Positions 48,764 through 58,039 are shown, counted from the first letter of the stretch. The stretch is DNA of 64,000 bases from Pseudomonas sp. ATCC 13867 (GCF_000349845.1 NC_020829.1:4285001-4349000), one strand, 5' to 3'. A program made the numbers and translations. Notes: generated by a model from the sequence alone, not told the origin.

Positions 48764-49413
48764 CGGCCACCCCCACCGATGACCGCGCCCGCATCCTGCT
48801 CGTCGACGACCACCCGATGATGCGCAAGGGAGTGATCCAGTTGCTGGAGTTCGAAGAGGACCTGCGTGTGGTGGGCGAAGCCAGCAGCGGCGAAGAAGCC
48901 CTGCACATGGCCGCGGAACTGGAGCCGGACATGATCCTGCTCGACCTGAACATGAAAGGCATGAACGGCCTGGATACCCTGCGGGCGATGCGCGAGAACG
49001 GCGTGGATGCGCGCATCGTGGTGTTCACCGTCTCGGACGATCGCAACGACGTGATCAACGTATTGCGCGCCGGTGCCGACGGCTACCTGCTCAAGGACAT
49101 GGAGCCCGAGCGCCTGCTGGAACACATCCGCCAGGCTGCCACCGGCCAGCTCACCATCAGCCCGCAACTGACCCAGGTGCTGGCCCAGGCCCTGCGTGGC
49201 GACGACCGTCCCAAGGGCATCGAGGAACTCACCGACCGCGAACGGCAGATCCTCCGCCAGCTCGCCCACGGCTACAGCAACAAGATGATCGCGCGAAAGC
49301 TCGACATCACCGAAGGCACGGTGAAAGTCCACGTCAAGCGCGTGCTGCACAAGCTGGGCATGCGCTCGCGCGTCGAGGCGGCAGTCTGGGCAGTAGAGAA
49401 CCATCTGGTCTGA
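48760..49413 (+). CDS. narL: NarL, nitrate response regulator
   Basis: The 217-residue response regulator has a receiver domain (acidic pair DD near 17, phospho-Asp in LLDLNMKG, Lys in LLKDM) and a LuxR-type DNA-binding domain ([20 protein letters not shown] and [15 protein letters not shown]). It binds the TACYYMT heptamers. The ATG overlaps the narX stop (ATGA). Part of its 3' end is duplicated downstream at 49625. Confidence 0.97.
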   Translation: MTATPTDDRARILLVDDHPMMRKGVIQLLEFEEDLRVVGEASSGEEALHMAAELEPDMILLDLNMKGMNGLDTLRAMRENGVDARIVVFTVSDDRNDVINVLRAGADGYLLKDMEPERLLEHIRQAATGQLTISPQLTQVLAQALRGDDRPKGIEELTDRERQILRQLAHGYSNKMIARKLDITEGTVKVHVKRVLHKLGMRSRVEAAVWAVENHLV

Positions 49414-49795
49414 TCTACGAGCCGAGCGAGCCCCTACCTGTAGGAGCGAGCTTGCTCGCGAACGGCCCCGCAGCAGAGTTTGTTCGCGAGCAAGCTCGCT
49501 CCTACGAAGAGCTCTTTTCCAAACCACCTCGGCGCTCCAATCCGGCTTGATTCAGCCTCTCAGGGCGGATACCTCAGTAACCCCATACCAAGACACGAGC
49601 CGGGCCTGCGCTCGCACGTGGCAGCAGTAGAGAACCGTCTGGTCCGATCTACGAGCCGAGCGAGCCCTTACCCGTAGGAGCGAGCTTGCTCGCGAACGGC
49701 CCCGCAGCAGAGTTTGTTCGCGAGCAAGCTCGCCTCACGAAGAGCCCTTCCCCGCCTACCTCGCTCGGAGTAGTCCTCCACCCGACTTGATTCAG
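49391..49795. repeat. Duplicated segment: narL 3' end plus REP pair, two copies about 234-240 bp apart
   Basis: The segment CAGTAGAGAACC(A/G)TCTGG to CTTGATTCAG (about 165 nt) occurs at 49391-49555 and again at 49625-49795. It includes the last codons of narL and two REP cores in each copy (49439, 49482; 49673, 49716). The copies differ by scattered substitutions, and a unique 65-70 nt spacer lies between them. The second copy is a narL-tail pseudo-fragment with no function of its own. The whole 49414-49853 gap holds only this and the ANR box. Confidence 0.88.
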
Positions 49796-49800
49796 ATCAT
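49787..49800 (+). promoter_or_regulatory. ANR box upstream of the DGC-domain gene
   Basis: TTGATTCAGATCAT matches TTGAT-N4-ATCAA at nine of ten positions. It is 54 bp before the ATG at 49854. In the first duplication copy, the equivalent site has diverged to TTGATTCAGCCTCT, so only the second copy keeps a usable box. Confidence 0.75.
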
Positions 49801-49853
49801 GTCGCGACAAGGCGTCGCGGCGGGACACTGTGGGACTCACCCAGGAGGTTCCC

Positions 49854-50222
49854 ATGCCGCCCTCGCCGCACCTGCCCCTCGTCTACTCCTGCTCCGGCTG
49901 CTCCAACCTCGCGCAGCTGGCCAATGACCTCGCCCTGCGCCTGGACCGTGACGGTCTGGCGGAAATGTCCTGCATCGCGGGCGTAGGTGGCGACGTACCG
50001 GCGCTGGTGAAGAAGGCCTGCTCCGGTCGGCCGATCATCGCCGTGGACGGCTGCCACCTGCACTGCGTGCAGAACTGCCTGGCACGTCACGGGGTGAAGG
50101 CCGAGCACGAGATCACCCTGACCGAGTACGGCCTGAAGAAACGCTACGGCCAGGATGCGCCGGTACAGGACTTCGAGATGCTCTACGAGGAATTGCAGTT
50201 CCTCGTACGCGTCCCGGCCTGA
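49854..50222 (+). CDS. DGC-domain putative zinc/iron-sulfur-binding protein
   Basis: The 122-residue cytoplasmic protein matches the DGC-domain family. CSGCSN is near the N-terminus (C13, C16), and further Cys occur in MSCIAG, KKACSG and the DGCHLHCVQNC stretch. The Cys pattern suggests metal or cluster binding; function is not known. It is preceded by an ANR box and AGGAGG. It lies between narL and the ubi genes, as in the PAO1 PA3880 region as remembered, so it probably works during anaerobic nitrate respiration. Confidence 0.82.
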   Translation: MPPSPHLPLVYSCSGCSNLAQLANDLALRLDRDGLAEMSCIAGVGGDVPALVKKACSGRPIIAVDGCHLHCVQNCLARHGVKAEHEITLTEYGLKKRYGQDAPVQDFEMLYEELQFLVRVPA

Positions 50223-50373
50223 GCCTTCGCCGCTCAGGCGAGGCACAAGACCACAAACGGACACTGGCGCAGGATGGGGCGGGCGGCGTGCCGCGAGCTT
50301 GCGATACCCATGCTGTCCTGGCACGCCAATCGATGGGTATCGCTTCGCTCCACGCCATCCTACGGGGAACGGA
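50223..50373. repeat. Intergenic spacer with two inverted repeats between convergent genes
   Basis: At 50217-50239, GCCTGAGC and GCTCAGGC form an 8-bp stem just at the DGC stop. At 50301-50343, GCGATACCCAT and ATGGGTATCGC form 11-bp perfect arms around 21 nt. The second resembles another Pseudomonas intergenic repeat with GATACCCAT ends. Neither has a T-run. Confidence 0.65.
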
Positions 50374-50847
50374 TCAGGCGTTTTCCTGCACTACCCGGCT
50401 GGCGCGGCGCATGGCGCTCCACAGCCAGGCCGGCAGACTGTCCGGGTCGAGGCTGTCGATCAGGTTTTTCACTGCCAGCCCCAGCTCCGTATCGCCCTCG
50501 ATCACCAGACGACGGCGGAAGAACAACGTGTCCGGATCCTCCTGCCGTCCCGCCAGCAACAGAAAATCACGCCAGCTGCCACGAATGGTGACGCTTGGTA
50601 CACAGGCATCGGCGAAACGCAGGCCGTCACGGCCACGCGTAAAGCTCCAGCCCAGGCCGAGATCACTCACCTCCAGGCGTAGCCAGTGCCCATCGAGGAT
50701 GTCGAAGGCGCCGTCCGCCAGGGGTTCGGCGAACAGCCGGTTGGCGGCGCGCTGCAGCACCGCCCGCTGCAACCCCAGAGGGACACGGGCGGCCAGTGGC
50801 AGGAGGCGATCGGCGACGCGCAAGGCGCCGGTTTCGAGAGTCAGCAC
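50374..50847 (-). CDS. ubiT: UbiT, SCP2-domain protein of O2-independent ubiquinone synthesis
   Basis: The 157-residue protein has an SCP2 lipid-binding domain (about 30-140, with VTIRGSWRDFLLLAGRQEDPDTLFFRRRLVIEGDTELG). UbiT binds ubiquinone precursors and is needed for anaerobic synthesis with UbiU and UbiV. The GTG start at 50847 overlaps the ubiV stop. Third gene of ubiU-ubiV-ubiT. Confidence 0.92.
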   Translation of the reverse strand: MLTLETGALRVADRLLPLAARVPLGLQRAVLQRAANRLFAEPLADGAFDILDGHWLRLEVSDLGLGWSFTRGRDGLRFADACVPSVTIRGSWRDFLLLAGRQEDPDTLFFRRRLVIEGDTELGLAVKNLIDSLDPDSLPAWLWSAMRRASRVVQENA

Positions 50848-51734
50848 AGGTTCACCTCATCGCTGCGCAGCATGCCCGGACGGCCATGCCAGTATCCGTT
50901 GCAACCCGTCACCGCCAGCGGCGGCGTGACGCCCTTGCGCACACGGTCGAAGGCCTGCACCACGTCCACCATCCCCTCGGCGCGGGGGCTCAAGCGCAGC
51001 AGATCGGCGCCACAGTCGCGCAGCGAGGCGTAGTCCGCCAGCAGGTTGCTGACCTCGCCGGACATGGTCTGGATGCCGTTCAGGGTGAACAGCGGCATGC
51101 CCTCCTGGCTGAGCATCGACATGCCCTCCGGGTAGTTCATGCAGCAGAACTGGCAGTCGTCCTTGGGCCGGTTCTCCGCCCGCGCGGTGAAGCAACGCGC
51201 CGAGTAGGCCAGCGGCAGATGACCGTAGGCGAACACCTCGGTCTCCACATCGTTGATGCCCAGTTCGCGAGCCTGTTCGATCACCGCGTGGATCTGCTCC
51301 CCGGAGCACTCCACCGGCGGCACCCAGCGGCGCAATCCTGCTTCGCGCAGTTCAGACAACGTGTGGCCGTTGTAGACGTTCAGCGCCGGCCCACCGACGA
51401 ACTCGACGCCGAGCGTACTGAGTATCTGCACCGCGCCCATGTCGCTCGCCTCGACCTGCAGCTCGCCGTTGGCGCACAGGCGGCGAAGCGACGACAGCTC
51501 GGAGGCCGCCTCGATCAGCGCCAGGCCCGAGATGAGGATCTGCGCCCCGCTCTGCTGCTGCAGTTCGCGTCCCAGGCCCAGCCAGTTGTCGAGCGACATG
51601 GCGCGGCGTTTGGAGCAGACGGTCTCGCCGATATAGATGGCGTCCAGCGGCTGTTCGGCCATCTGCGCATAAAAATCCAGGAGTGTCCGGCGGTCCCAGT
51701 AGAACAGCACCGGTCCTAAGCTGAGTTTCATCAC
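50841..51734 (-). CDS. ubiV: UbiV, O2-independent ubiquinone hydroxylase subunit (U32 family)
   Basis: The 297-residue U32-type protein binds a 4Fe-4S cluster and, with UbiU, hydroxylates quinone precursors without oxygen, using prephenate as donor. Candidate cluster cysteines are C40 (GETVC), C181, C194 and C198 (the CX12CX3C pattern from CFTARAENRPKDDCQFCC), as in E. coli UbiV. Two adjacent starts are possible. Here a MITE-like element separates it from ubiU. Confidence 0.95.
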   Translation of the reverse strand: MMKLSLGPVLFYWDRRTLLDFYAQMAEQPLDAIYIGETVCSKRRAMSLDNWLGLGRELQQQSGAQILISGLALIEAASELSSLRRLCANGELQVEASDMGAVQILSTLGVEFVGGPALNVYNGHTLSELREAGLRRWVPPVECSGEQIHAVIEQARELGINDVETEVFAYGHLPLAYSARCFTARAENRPKDDCQFCCMNYPEGMSMLSQEGMPLFTLNGIQTMSGEVSNLLADYASLRDCGADLLRLSPRAEGMVDVVQAFDRVRKGVTPPLAVTGCNGYWHGRPGMLRSDEVNLC

Positions 51735-51743
51735 AACGTCCTC

Positions 51744-51886
51744 AGAGTCTGTCCAACGCCTGCCTACGCTTGCTCATGCCGCGTTGAAAACAGACTCAAA
51801 ATGCTCATTTACAGCGCGTAAACCGCGCTTTCTCGCCTGTTTCCGCCTTGCCTGAGCTGCGCCCGGCGAGACCTTGAACAGACTCT
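51744..51886. mobile_element. 143-bp MITE-like element between ubiU and ubiV
   Basis: The termini AGAGTCTGTCCAA (51744-51756) and TTGAACAGACTCT (51874-51886) are inverted repeats with one mismatch. A third copy of the end (AACAGACTCA) lies inside near 51789. The right terminus overlaps the first base of the ubiU stop codon. Internal sequence is related to the element at 15180-15368. No coding capacity. Confidence 0.65.
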
Positions 51887-52881
51887 CACTGCCAGGAGCG
51901 ATGGTAGGCGCCCAGGGTTGTCTGGTGGCCTTCGGAAAGCTTGTCCAGGGCGTCCTGCCACTGCGTCAGCGCGCGGTAGTTCTCGGGCGCGCGCTTCCAC
52001 GCATCCAGCGCCTGGCGCCAGACGCGGGTGACCTGCTCGACATAGGCCGGGCTGCGTTGCCGGCCCTCGATCTTCACCGCCGCCACACCGATTTCCGCCA
52101 GTTGCGGGATCAGGTCGATGGTATTCAGGCTGGTGGGCTCCTCCAGGGCATGGAAGCGCTCGCCGTTGACCACGAAACGGCCCTTGCACAGGGTCGGGTA
52201 GCCGGCCGGTTCGTCCGGCGCGTAGCGGTCGATCAGCACGTCGTTGAGGCGCGAGGTCAGGCCCTCGGGCTCCTCGCTCCAGCGCACCGCCTTGGCCGGC
52301 GAGCAGACGCCGCAGAGGTTGGGCGACTCGCCGGTGACATAGGACGACAGGTGGCAGCGTCCCTCGGCCATGATGCACAGGCTGCCGAAGGCGAAGACTT
52401 CGATGGGCACCGGGCTGTTCGCCGCCACCTGGCGCACCTGCGCCAGCGACAGCACGCGCGGCAGTACGGCGCGGCGGATGCCGTAGCGCTCGTGGTAGAA
52501 CGCCAGCGCCGCGACGTTGGTGGCCGAGCCCTGCACCGAGAGGTGCAGCGCGAGGTCGGGATGGCGCTTGGCGGCGTAGCCGAGCACCGCGCAGTCGGCG
52601 GCGATCAGCGCATCCACGCCCAGGTCGGCGGCGTGGTCCACGGCGCGTTGCCAGCGCGCCCAGCCGGCCGCGCCGGGGTAGGTGTTGACCGCCACGTACA
52701 TCTGCTTGCCGGCGCCGTGGATGAGGTCCACGCCCTGGCGCAGCTGGCGGTCATCGAGGTTGAGGCCGGCGAAGTGCCGGGCATTGGTGTCATCGCGAAA
52801 ACCGACATAGATGGCGTCGGCCCCTTCGCGCAAGGCCGACTTCAAGGCGGGCAAACTCCCCGCCGGACAGACCAGTTGCAT
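51886..52881 (-). CDS. ubiU: UbiU, O2-independent ubiquinone hydroxylase subunit (U32 family)
   Basis: The 331-residue partner of UbiV has the four 4Fe-4S cysteines at C169, C176, C193 and C232, the same positions remembered for E. coli UbiU. It starts MQLVCPAGSLPALKSALREG and ends GAYHRSWQ as in the family, so the element just downstream has not truncated it. It is encoded downstream of moeA1 with a 55-nt gap. Confidence 0.96.
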   Translation of the reverse strand: MQLVCPAGSLPALKSALREGADAIYVGFRDDTNARHFAGLNLDDRQLRQGVDLIHGAGKQMYVAVNTYPGAAGWARWQRAVDHAADLGVDALIAADCAVLGYAAKRHPDLALHLSVQGSATNVAALAFYHERYGIRRAVLPRVLSLAQVRQVAANSPVPIEVFAFGSLCIMAEGRCHLSSYVTGESPNLCGVCSPAKAVRWSEEPEGLTSRLNDVLIDRYAPDEPAGYPTLCKGRFVVNGERFHALEEPTSLNTIDLIPQLAEIGVAAVKIEGRQRSPAYVEQVTRVWRQALDAWKRAPENYRALTQWQDALDKLSEGHQTTLGAYHRSWQ

Positions 52882-52936
52882 ACTTCCCCCTGATCAATGG
52901 AAGGCCGCCGGTCCCCACCGGCGGCCGGGAACGCCA

Positions 52937-54172
52937 TCAGGCGCCGAGTTCGCTGAACGACAGAAATGGCACCGGATCACCCAGGCGCAGCGTGCGCCCG
53001 GCTTCCACCACCGCCAGACCGTCGGCCCAGCTCGCCGCGCGCAACATGGCCGAACCCTGTTGCGGGTGCATGTGGACGCGCGCCACTCCCTGGACGTCGA
53101 GTTCCAGGCGCGCGCGCAGGTACTGACGGCGCGAGTTGGCAACCGGCCATTCGAAGCCCGCCGGCAGCGAGGCCGGTAACGTCTCGACCTCCGTGCGCCC
53201 CTGGGCGCGCCAGAGGAATGGCCGCGCCACCACCAGCGCCGTAACCAGCGCGGCAGCCGGGTTGCCCGGCAAGCCGATCCACGGCTTGCCGGAGATGCTG
53301 CCGAACGCCAGCGGCTTGCCCGGCTGCATCTTCAGTTTCCACAGGTGCAGCTCGCCCAGTTCGCGGATCGCCTGCTTGAGGTAGTCGCGGTCACCCACCG
53401 ACACGCCGCCGCTGGTGATCAGCACGTCCCACTCGGATGCGGCGAGGTTCAGCGCATCGCGGCTGGCCGCCAGGGTATCGGCGAGCACGCCGTAGTCGTG
53501 TACTTCCATGCCCCAGCCGCGCAGCAGCGCGCCGATGCTGAAGCGGTTGGCGTTGTAGATCTGCCCCGGCGCCAGTCGCTCGCCCGGCTCGCGCAGTTCG
53601 TCGCCGCTACTCAGCAGGCAGACGCGCAAAGGCCGATACACCGGCACGCGGTCGATGCCGACACTGGCCAGCAGGCCGAGGTCCTGGGCCCGCAGTTTTC
53701 TCCCGGCGCCAAGCAGCATGTCGCCGTCGCAGAGCTCCTCGCCACGCAGGCGCACATGGTTGCCACGGACAACCTGCGGCACCTGCAGCCAATCGCCGTC
53801 GACGCAGCAATCCTCCTGGGCGATCACACTGTCGGCGCCCGGCGGCAGCGGCGCGCCGGTGAAGATGCGCATGGCCTCGCCCGGTTGCAGTTCGACCTGC
53901 GCCGCGTCGCCCGCCGCGATGTAGCCGGCGACTTTCAGCCGTGCGCCGGCAGCGCCGGTATCGGCGCTGCGCAGGGCGTAGCCGTCCATCGCGCTGTTGT
54001 CCCACAGCGGCAGGTCGATGGGTGAGCGAATGTCCTCGGCCAGGATGCGGCCCAGGGCGTTCTCCAGGTCGATGCGCACGGTCGGCGGCGCCAGAGGAAC
54101 GAAATCCATCAGCGCGGCGATGGCCTCGTCCACCGGCCGCAGGCCGGCGCCGGAACAACCGCAGCCGCTCAT
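52937..54172 (-). CDS. moeA: MoeA, molybdopterin molybdenumtransferase
   Basis: The 411-residue enzyme inserts molybdate into adenylylated molybdopterin. Key stretches: [14 protein letters not shown] at the active site, [39 protein letters not shown] and [11 protein letters not shown]. An N-terminal CGCSG patch is unusual and could be a metal site. Its start overlaps the moaB stop (ATGA). Confidence 0.95.
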   Translation of the reverse strand: MSGCGCSGAGLRPVDEAIAALMDFVPLAPPTVRIDLENALGRILAEDIRSPIDLPLWDNSAMDGYALRSADTGAAGARLKVAGYIAAGDAAQVELQPGEAMRIFTGAPLPPGADSVIAQEDCCVDGDWLQVPQVVRGNHVRLRGEELCDGDMLLGAGRKLRAQDLGLLASVGIDRVPVYRPLRVCLLSSGDELREPGERLAPGQIYNANRFSIGALLRGWGMEVHDYGVLADTLAASRDALNLAASEWDVLITSGGVSVGDRDYLKQAIRELGELHLWKLKMQPGKPLAFGSISGKPWIGLPGNPAAALVTALVVARPFLWRAQGRTEVETLPASLPAGFEWPVANSRRQYLRARLELDVQGVARVHMHPQQGSAMLRAASWADGLAVVEAGRTLRLGDPVPFLSFSELGA

Positions 54173-54723
54173 GACCGGGTACCGCAGACCAGCACCGGGC
54201 GCTCAGGCAAACGCTTGAGATGGGGGACGAAATTGCACGGTCGGGTGCGACTGTCCAACTGGTGCACGAGGATCTTTTCCCAGGCGGTCAGGCAGGCGCC
54301 GGTGGAGCCCGGCAGGCAGCAGATCAGCGTGCCGTTGGTGATGCCGGCGATGGCGCGGGACTGGATGGTGGAAGTGCCGATCTCCTCGCGGGAAATCTGC
54401 CGGAACAGCTCGCCGAAGCCGTCCACCGTGCGCTCCAGCAGCGGCGCCACGGCCTGCGGGGTGTTGTCGCGGTCGGTGAAGCCGGTACCGCCGGTGATCA
54501 GGCCGACCTGAACCTTGGGGTCGGCGATCCAGGCCGATACCACGGCGCGGATCTGGTAGATGTCGTCGATGACCAGCTGGCGTTCGGAGAGGGCATGGCC
54601 GGCGCGTTGCAGGGAGGTCACCAAGGCCTGGCCGGAGGTGTCGTTGTGCAGGCTCCGGGTATCGCTGACTGTGAGGACCGCAATCTCCAGCGGCTGAAAT
54701 TCCTGGGTGCTCAGATGACTCAT
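54169..54723 (-). CDS. moaB: MoaB, molybdopterin adenylyltransferase family protein
   Basis: The 184-residue protein has the MoaB/Mog core [37 protein letters not shown] and [20 protein letters not shown]. It adenylylates molybdopterin before MoeA inserts molybdenum. ATG 54723 gives the family start. It is coupled to moeA; a C69 peptidase gene lies upstream. Confidence 0.94.
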   Translation of the reverse strand: MSHLSTQEFQPLEIAVLTVSDTRSLHNDTSGQALVTSLQRAGHALSERQLVIDDIYQIRAVVSAWIADPKVQVGLITGGTGFTDRDNTPQAVAPLLERTVDGFGELFRQISREEIGTSTIQSRAIAGITNGTLICCLPGSTGACLTAWEKILVHQLDSRTRPCNFVPHLKRLPERPVLVCGTRS

Positions 54724-54865
54724 GACGGGGCTTTCCGATAAGGAGCAAAAAAGGGCTGGCGCCAGCCTGCGCCCGTTCGAAGGTGCCGCCCATTCCCCGG
54801 AAGAGGTAGCACCCCAGCGCGTGCGGGGCACTACCGTCCGTCTGGCCTCATAACTGCTTGAGGCA

Positions 54866-56380
54866 TCAGAGATGCTTGATCTTGTCCAGCTCCTCGGGGC
54901 TGTAGTTCTGCTCGGTGGATTTGGTCAGGTCGGTGAGGATGCTGGCGCGCAGGACGCCGGCCTGGTCCAGCGCCCATAGGGCGGTGCCGTTGCTGAAGCG
55001 CTCGGCGGCAGCACGGGCGACTTCGCCGTCCTTCTGCGCGAGGCTCTTGAGCATCTCGTCCTGGGCCGGCTGCGCCGCGTGCAGGCTGTCCTCCAGGCGG
55101 TCGCGCCAGCCGTGCAGCAGCGGCATGTACTGCTTGGCGTTGGCGTGGGCCAGGGAAGTCAGGCTGCGGAAGGTCCACCAGGCCGAGCGCTCGTCGAAAT
55201 CGTCGCTGCCCTGCTGGAATACCCGTGGCGTACTGCGCAGGCTTTCCAGGTAATACGGCAGCAGCAGGCCGTCGCGCACATTGCCCAGCGATTGCCAGGA
55301 CAGTACCTGCAAGCCCTTGGGCATCTGCGGGCGGACCTGCAGGATATGCGCCTCGACGTTGCGCTCCATCGCGATGGGTCGCTGCTTCTGTTCGCCGGCC
55401 GGCTTCTTACCGTCCAGCGGGGTGCCGGCGTAGCTGTCGATGCGCAGGATGGAAGCCACCTGCTCGACCGTGATCGGCTTCTCCGGCTTGGTGTAGAAGG
55501 GGTACTGCTGCTGGCGGATGCCCTGCTTGCGCGCCGGCTCCAGCTTGCTCTGCACCAGCCATTCGCGGTCGACGTTGTAGGCGTCGCCGACGATGCCGAA
55601 GGCCTTGGCGAAGTTGAATTTCGCCGGGTCGACCTTGTCCAGCAACTGGTGCTTCTCGACGAACTCGGCGATGTCGGCGCTGCTCAGGACGTTGGCCTTG
55701 TCGGTGAGGTCGGCATCCTGCACGCGCATGCCGTTGGCCATCACCACGTAGCCATCGTCCGGCACGCGCACGGCGATCCAGTGGTGGCCGGAGCCGATCT
55801 CGAACAGCCAGGCCTCCTGGTCGTCGGCGATCTGGATGCCGTTGGTTTCCCCGGCGCCCAGGCTCTCCACGTACTTGCCCAGCAGTTCCACGCCTTCGCG
55901 GGCGCTCCTGGCCTGGGACAGGATCAGGTCCGGCAGGATCGCCTCGATCACCCCGCCCTCGTCGGCCACCAGCGGGTCGGCCTTGGCGGCCTTGTCATTG
56001 GGTTCGGTGCTGTTGGTGGCGGAGAGGATCACTCCCGCCTCGTTGGCGCCGAACTCGCTCCAGGGCCCCAAGGCGCCGCGCTGGTCGCCGTTCCAGTCGC
56101 GCATGGCGGTGTAGCGCAGCCCGACCTTGGGCGCGGGAACGCTGACGCCGTTGTCGAAGCTGAGCGTGTCGCCGTCCTTGTAGGCCTGGTGCGGCACGAC
56201 GACGAAGCGTTTGGCGTGGTTGTTATAGGTGTAGTCCTCCAGGCGCGCGACCAGGATGGAACCATCGGCGGTGGCCTTGCGCCCGGCGATGATGGTGGTG
56301 CAGGCCAGCGCGCTCTGGCAGAAACCGCCGACCAGCAGCGCAGCGGCGAGCGCCTTGAGCGCGAAGTTGGGCTTGTACAT
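54866..56380 (-). CDS. C69-family dipeptidase, exported (N-terminal nucleophile hydrolase)
   Basis: The 504-residue protein has a signal peptide (1-26) ending ALA-C, so signal cleavage itself exposes Cys27 of CTTIIAGRKATADG as the catalytic nucleophile. Family C69 (PepD-like) enzymes cleave dipeptides. No anchor was seen, so the protein should be periplasmic. It interrupts the order moaC-D-E / moaB-moeA, with gaps of 186 and 142 bp either side, so it is probably its own unit. AGGAGACTCTC precedes the ATG. Confidence 0.9.
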   Translation of the reverse strand: MYKPNFALKALAAALLVGGFCQSALACTTIIAGRKATADGSILVARLEDYTYNNHAKRFVVVPHQAYKDGDTLSFDNGVSVPAPKVGLRYTAMRDWNGDQRGALGPWSEFGANEAGVILSATNSTEPNDKAAKADPLVADEGGVIEAILPDLILSQARSAREGVELLGKYVESLGAGETNGIQIADDQEAWLFEIGSGHHWIAVRVPDDGYVVMANGMRVQDADLTDKANVLSSADIAEFVEKHQLLDKVDPAKFNFAKAFGIVGDAYNVDREWLVQSKLEPARKQGIRQQQYPFYTKPEKPITVEQVASILRIDSYAGTPLDGKKPAGEQKQRPIAMERNVEAHILQVRPQMPKGLQVLSWQSLGNVRDGLLLPYYLESLRSTPRVFQQGSDDFDERSAWWTFRSLTSLAHANAKQYMPLLHGWRDRLEDSLHAAQPAQDEMLKSLAQKDGEVARAAAERFSNGTALWALDQAGVLRASILTDLTKSTEQNYSPEELDKIKHL

Positions 56381-56566
56381 GAGAGTCTCCTCGGCTTGCG
56401 ATCCGCTGTGGCGGCATTCGCCGGCACAGCGCTGGAACCAGGAGATGTACAACGGGGAACGGAACGCTTCCTTGGCATGGAGCAACGCCACCTCCCTGGC
56501 ATCGCTTCTGAGCATAGACAAGCTTCGAGATTGCGCCGCGCCGGTACTCCGGTGCGATGAATGGGC

Positions 56567-57019
56567 TCAGCGCTCCCAGCGGTCGGCGGCGGCCTGGTCG
56601 CTGCAGCGCCCTTCGACCCAGCGCGGGCCGTCGAGGGTGTCTTCCTTCTTCCAGAACGGCGCGCGGGTCTTGAGGTAATCCATCACGAAGTTGCAAGCGT
56701 CGAACGCCGCCTGGCGGTGGGCGCTGGCGGTGCCGACGAAGACGATCGGTTCGCCCGGCTCCAGGCGGCCGATGCGGTGGAGGATATCCAGGCGCAGCAG
56801 CGGCCAGCGCTCGCGGGCCTCGACGGCGATCTTCTCCAGGGCCTTCTCGGTCATGCCGGGATAGTGTTCGAGGAACATGCCACCGACTTCGCGGCCATCG
56901 TTGAAATCGCGCACGTAGCCGACGAAGCCGACCACCGCGCCGACGCCAACGTTGGCGTCATGCAGCGCATTGAGCTCGACGCCCGGATCGAACGCCGCCG
57001 CCTGGACGCGGATCGTCAT
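56567..57019 (-). CDS. moaE: MoaE, large subunit of molybdopterin synthase
   Basis: The 150-residue catalytic subunit has GAVVGFVGYVRDFN, LEHYPGMTEKAL, HRIGRLEPGEPIVFVG and the catalytic region WKKED with the preceding FVMDYLKTRAPFW. With MoaD it adds the two sulfurs to cyclic pyranopterin. It starts 4 nt after moaD ends and is translated from the same message. Confidence 0.95.
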   Translation of the reverse strand: MTIRVQAAAFDPGVELNALHDANVGVGAVVGFVGYVRDFNDGREVGGMFLEHYPGMTEKALEKIAVEARERWPLLRLDILHRIGRLEPGEPIVFVGTASAHRQAAFDACNFVMDYLKTRAPFWKKEDTLDGPRWVEGRCSDQAAADRWER

Positions 57020-57023
57020 GGCC

Positions 57024-57272
57024 TCATCCTCCGGTCACGGTGGGGAAGAACGCTACCTCGTCGCCATCGGCGAGGGGCTCGTCCAGGGAGCACAGCTCCT
57101 GGTTGCGCGCGCACATCAGGTTCTGCTCAGCGAGCACAGCCCAGGCGCCGCCACGTTCCAGCAGCAGCCCGCGCAGGTCGTCGAGACTGGTCAGGGATGG
57201 ACTCCAGTTCAGTTGCTCGCCGTCCACGCCGAGGGCTTCGCGGTAACGGGCGAAGTACTGCACGCGGATCAT
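57024..57272 (-). CDS. moaD: MoaD, sulfur-carrier small subunit of molybdopterin synthase
   Basis: The 82-residue ubiquitin-like protein starts [14 protein letters not shown] and ends FFPTVTGG, with the terminal Gly-Gly needed for thiocarboxylation. The open frame extends upstream but the ATG at 57272 overlaps the moaC stop and gives the usual size. Confidence 0.94.
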   Translation of the reverse strand: MIRVQYFARYREALGVDGEQLNWSPSLTSLDDLRGLLLERGGAWAVLAEQNLMCARNQELCSLDEPLADGDEVAFFPTVTGG

Positions 57273-57760
57273 GGGGTGCCTCCTGCTACGCCATTTTCTG
57301 CCAAGTAATGGCCACTCTTGCCGCCGAGCTTCTCCAGCAGGCGCACGCTTTCGATGGTCATGCCGCGGTCCACGGCCTTGCACATGTCATAGATGGTCAG
57401 GGCGGCGACGCTGGCGGCGGTCAGGGCCTCCATCTCCACGCCGGTCTGCCCGGCCAGCTTGCAGCGGGCGACGATGTGCACGGTATCGTTGCCCTCGGGC
57501 TCCAGCTCGACCTTGACGCTGGTGAGCAGCAGCGGATGGCACAGCGGGATCAGTTCATGGGTCTTCTTCGCCGCCTGGATGCCGGCGATGCGTGCCACGG
57601 CGAACACGTCGCCCTTGGGATGGCCGCCGTCCTGGATCAGCTTGAGGGTATCCGGGCGCATGCGCACCCGGGCTTCGGCCACCGCCTCACGGGACGTCAC
57701 GGCTTTTTCGGTGACGTCGACCATGTTGGCGCGGCCTTGGGAATCGAGATGGGTCAGCAC
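57269..57760 (-). CDS. moaC: MoaC, cyclic pyranopterin monophosphate synthase
   Basis: The 163-residue enzyme works after MoaA to form cyclic pyranopterin monophosphate. Conserved stretches are [65 protein letters not shown] and KLGGKSG. First gene of moaCDE. A palindrome lies about 98 bp upstream. Confidence 0.96.
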   Translation of the reverse strand: MLTHLDSQGRANMVDVTEKAVTSREAVAEARVRMRPDTLKLIQDGGHPKGDVFAVARIAGIQAAKKTHELIPLCHPLLLTSVKVELEPEGNDTVHIVARCKLAGQTGVEMEALTAASVAALTIYDMCKAVDRGMTIESVRLLEKLGGKSGHYLAENGVAGGTP

Positions 57761-57857
57761 GGGCGGGAACTCTCCGGAGAATGCGGACGATCAAGAGGAC
57801 AGTGTAACCCCGAGGAGCGCGATCGGCAGTATGGCGGACGGCGCGTTGGGGAGGGGA

Positions 57858-57867
57858 TTGTATACAA
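57858..57867. promoter_or_regulatory. Perfect palindrome TTGTATACAA upstream of moaC, GntR/FadR-type site
   Basis: The sequence is a perfect 10-bp palindrome and fits TNGTNNACNA, the operator pattern of FadR-subfamily GntR regulators. No such regulator is encoded nearby. It could occur by chance; function is inference. Confidence 0.35.
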
Positions 57868-57900
57868 GAAGAGGTATGAACGGGGACTGGAGCTGGGTGG

Positions 57901-57924
57901 GTTCGCGAGCAAGCTCGCTCCTAC
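57901..57924. repeat. Single REP element
   Basis: GTTCGCGAGCAAGCTCGCTC is the common REP core. A weak truncated relative (GGGCTTGCTCGCAAAC) lies at about 57976. Confidence 0.8.
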
Positions 57925-58009
57925 GAAAAGCGGGCCAGGCGCCCAGGTGGCCACCTAGACGGCAGAACCTGTGTAGGGCTTGCTCGCAAACAGCCTCTGA
58001 TAGAAAGAA

Positions 58010-58033
58010 AAGGCCCGCCGGATGGCGGGCCTT
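58010..58033 (-). terminator. Rho-independent terminator of the PIN-PhoH gene
   Basis: AAGGCCCGCC and GGCGGGCCTT make a 10-bp stem with a 4-nt loop, beginning 7 nt after the stop codon. On the minus strand it is followed by TTCTTTCT. Confidence 0.88.
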
Positions 58034-58039
58034 CGTAGG

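Noticed and set aside
51886..52881. Truncation of ubiU by the MITE-like element
   Set aside because: UbiU ends GAYHRSWQ like its relatives, and the element merely overlaps the stop codon.
52882..52936. ANR box before ubiU
   Set aside because: Only a half-site (TTGAT) is present on the minus strand; the other half does not match.
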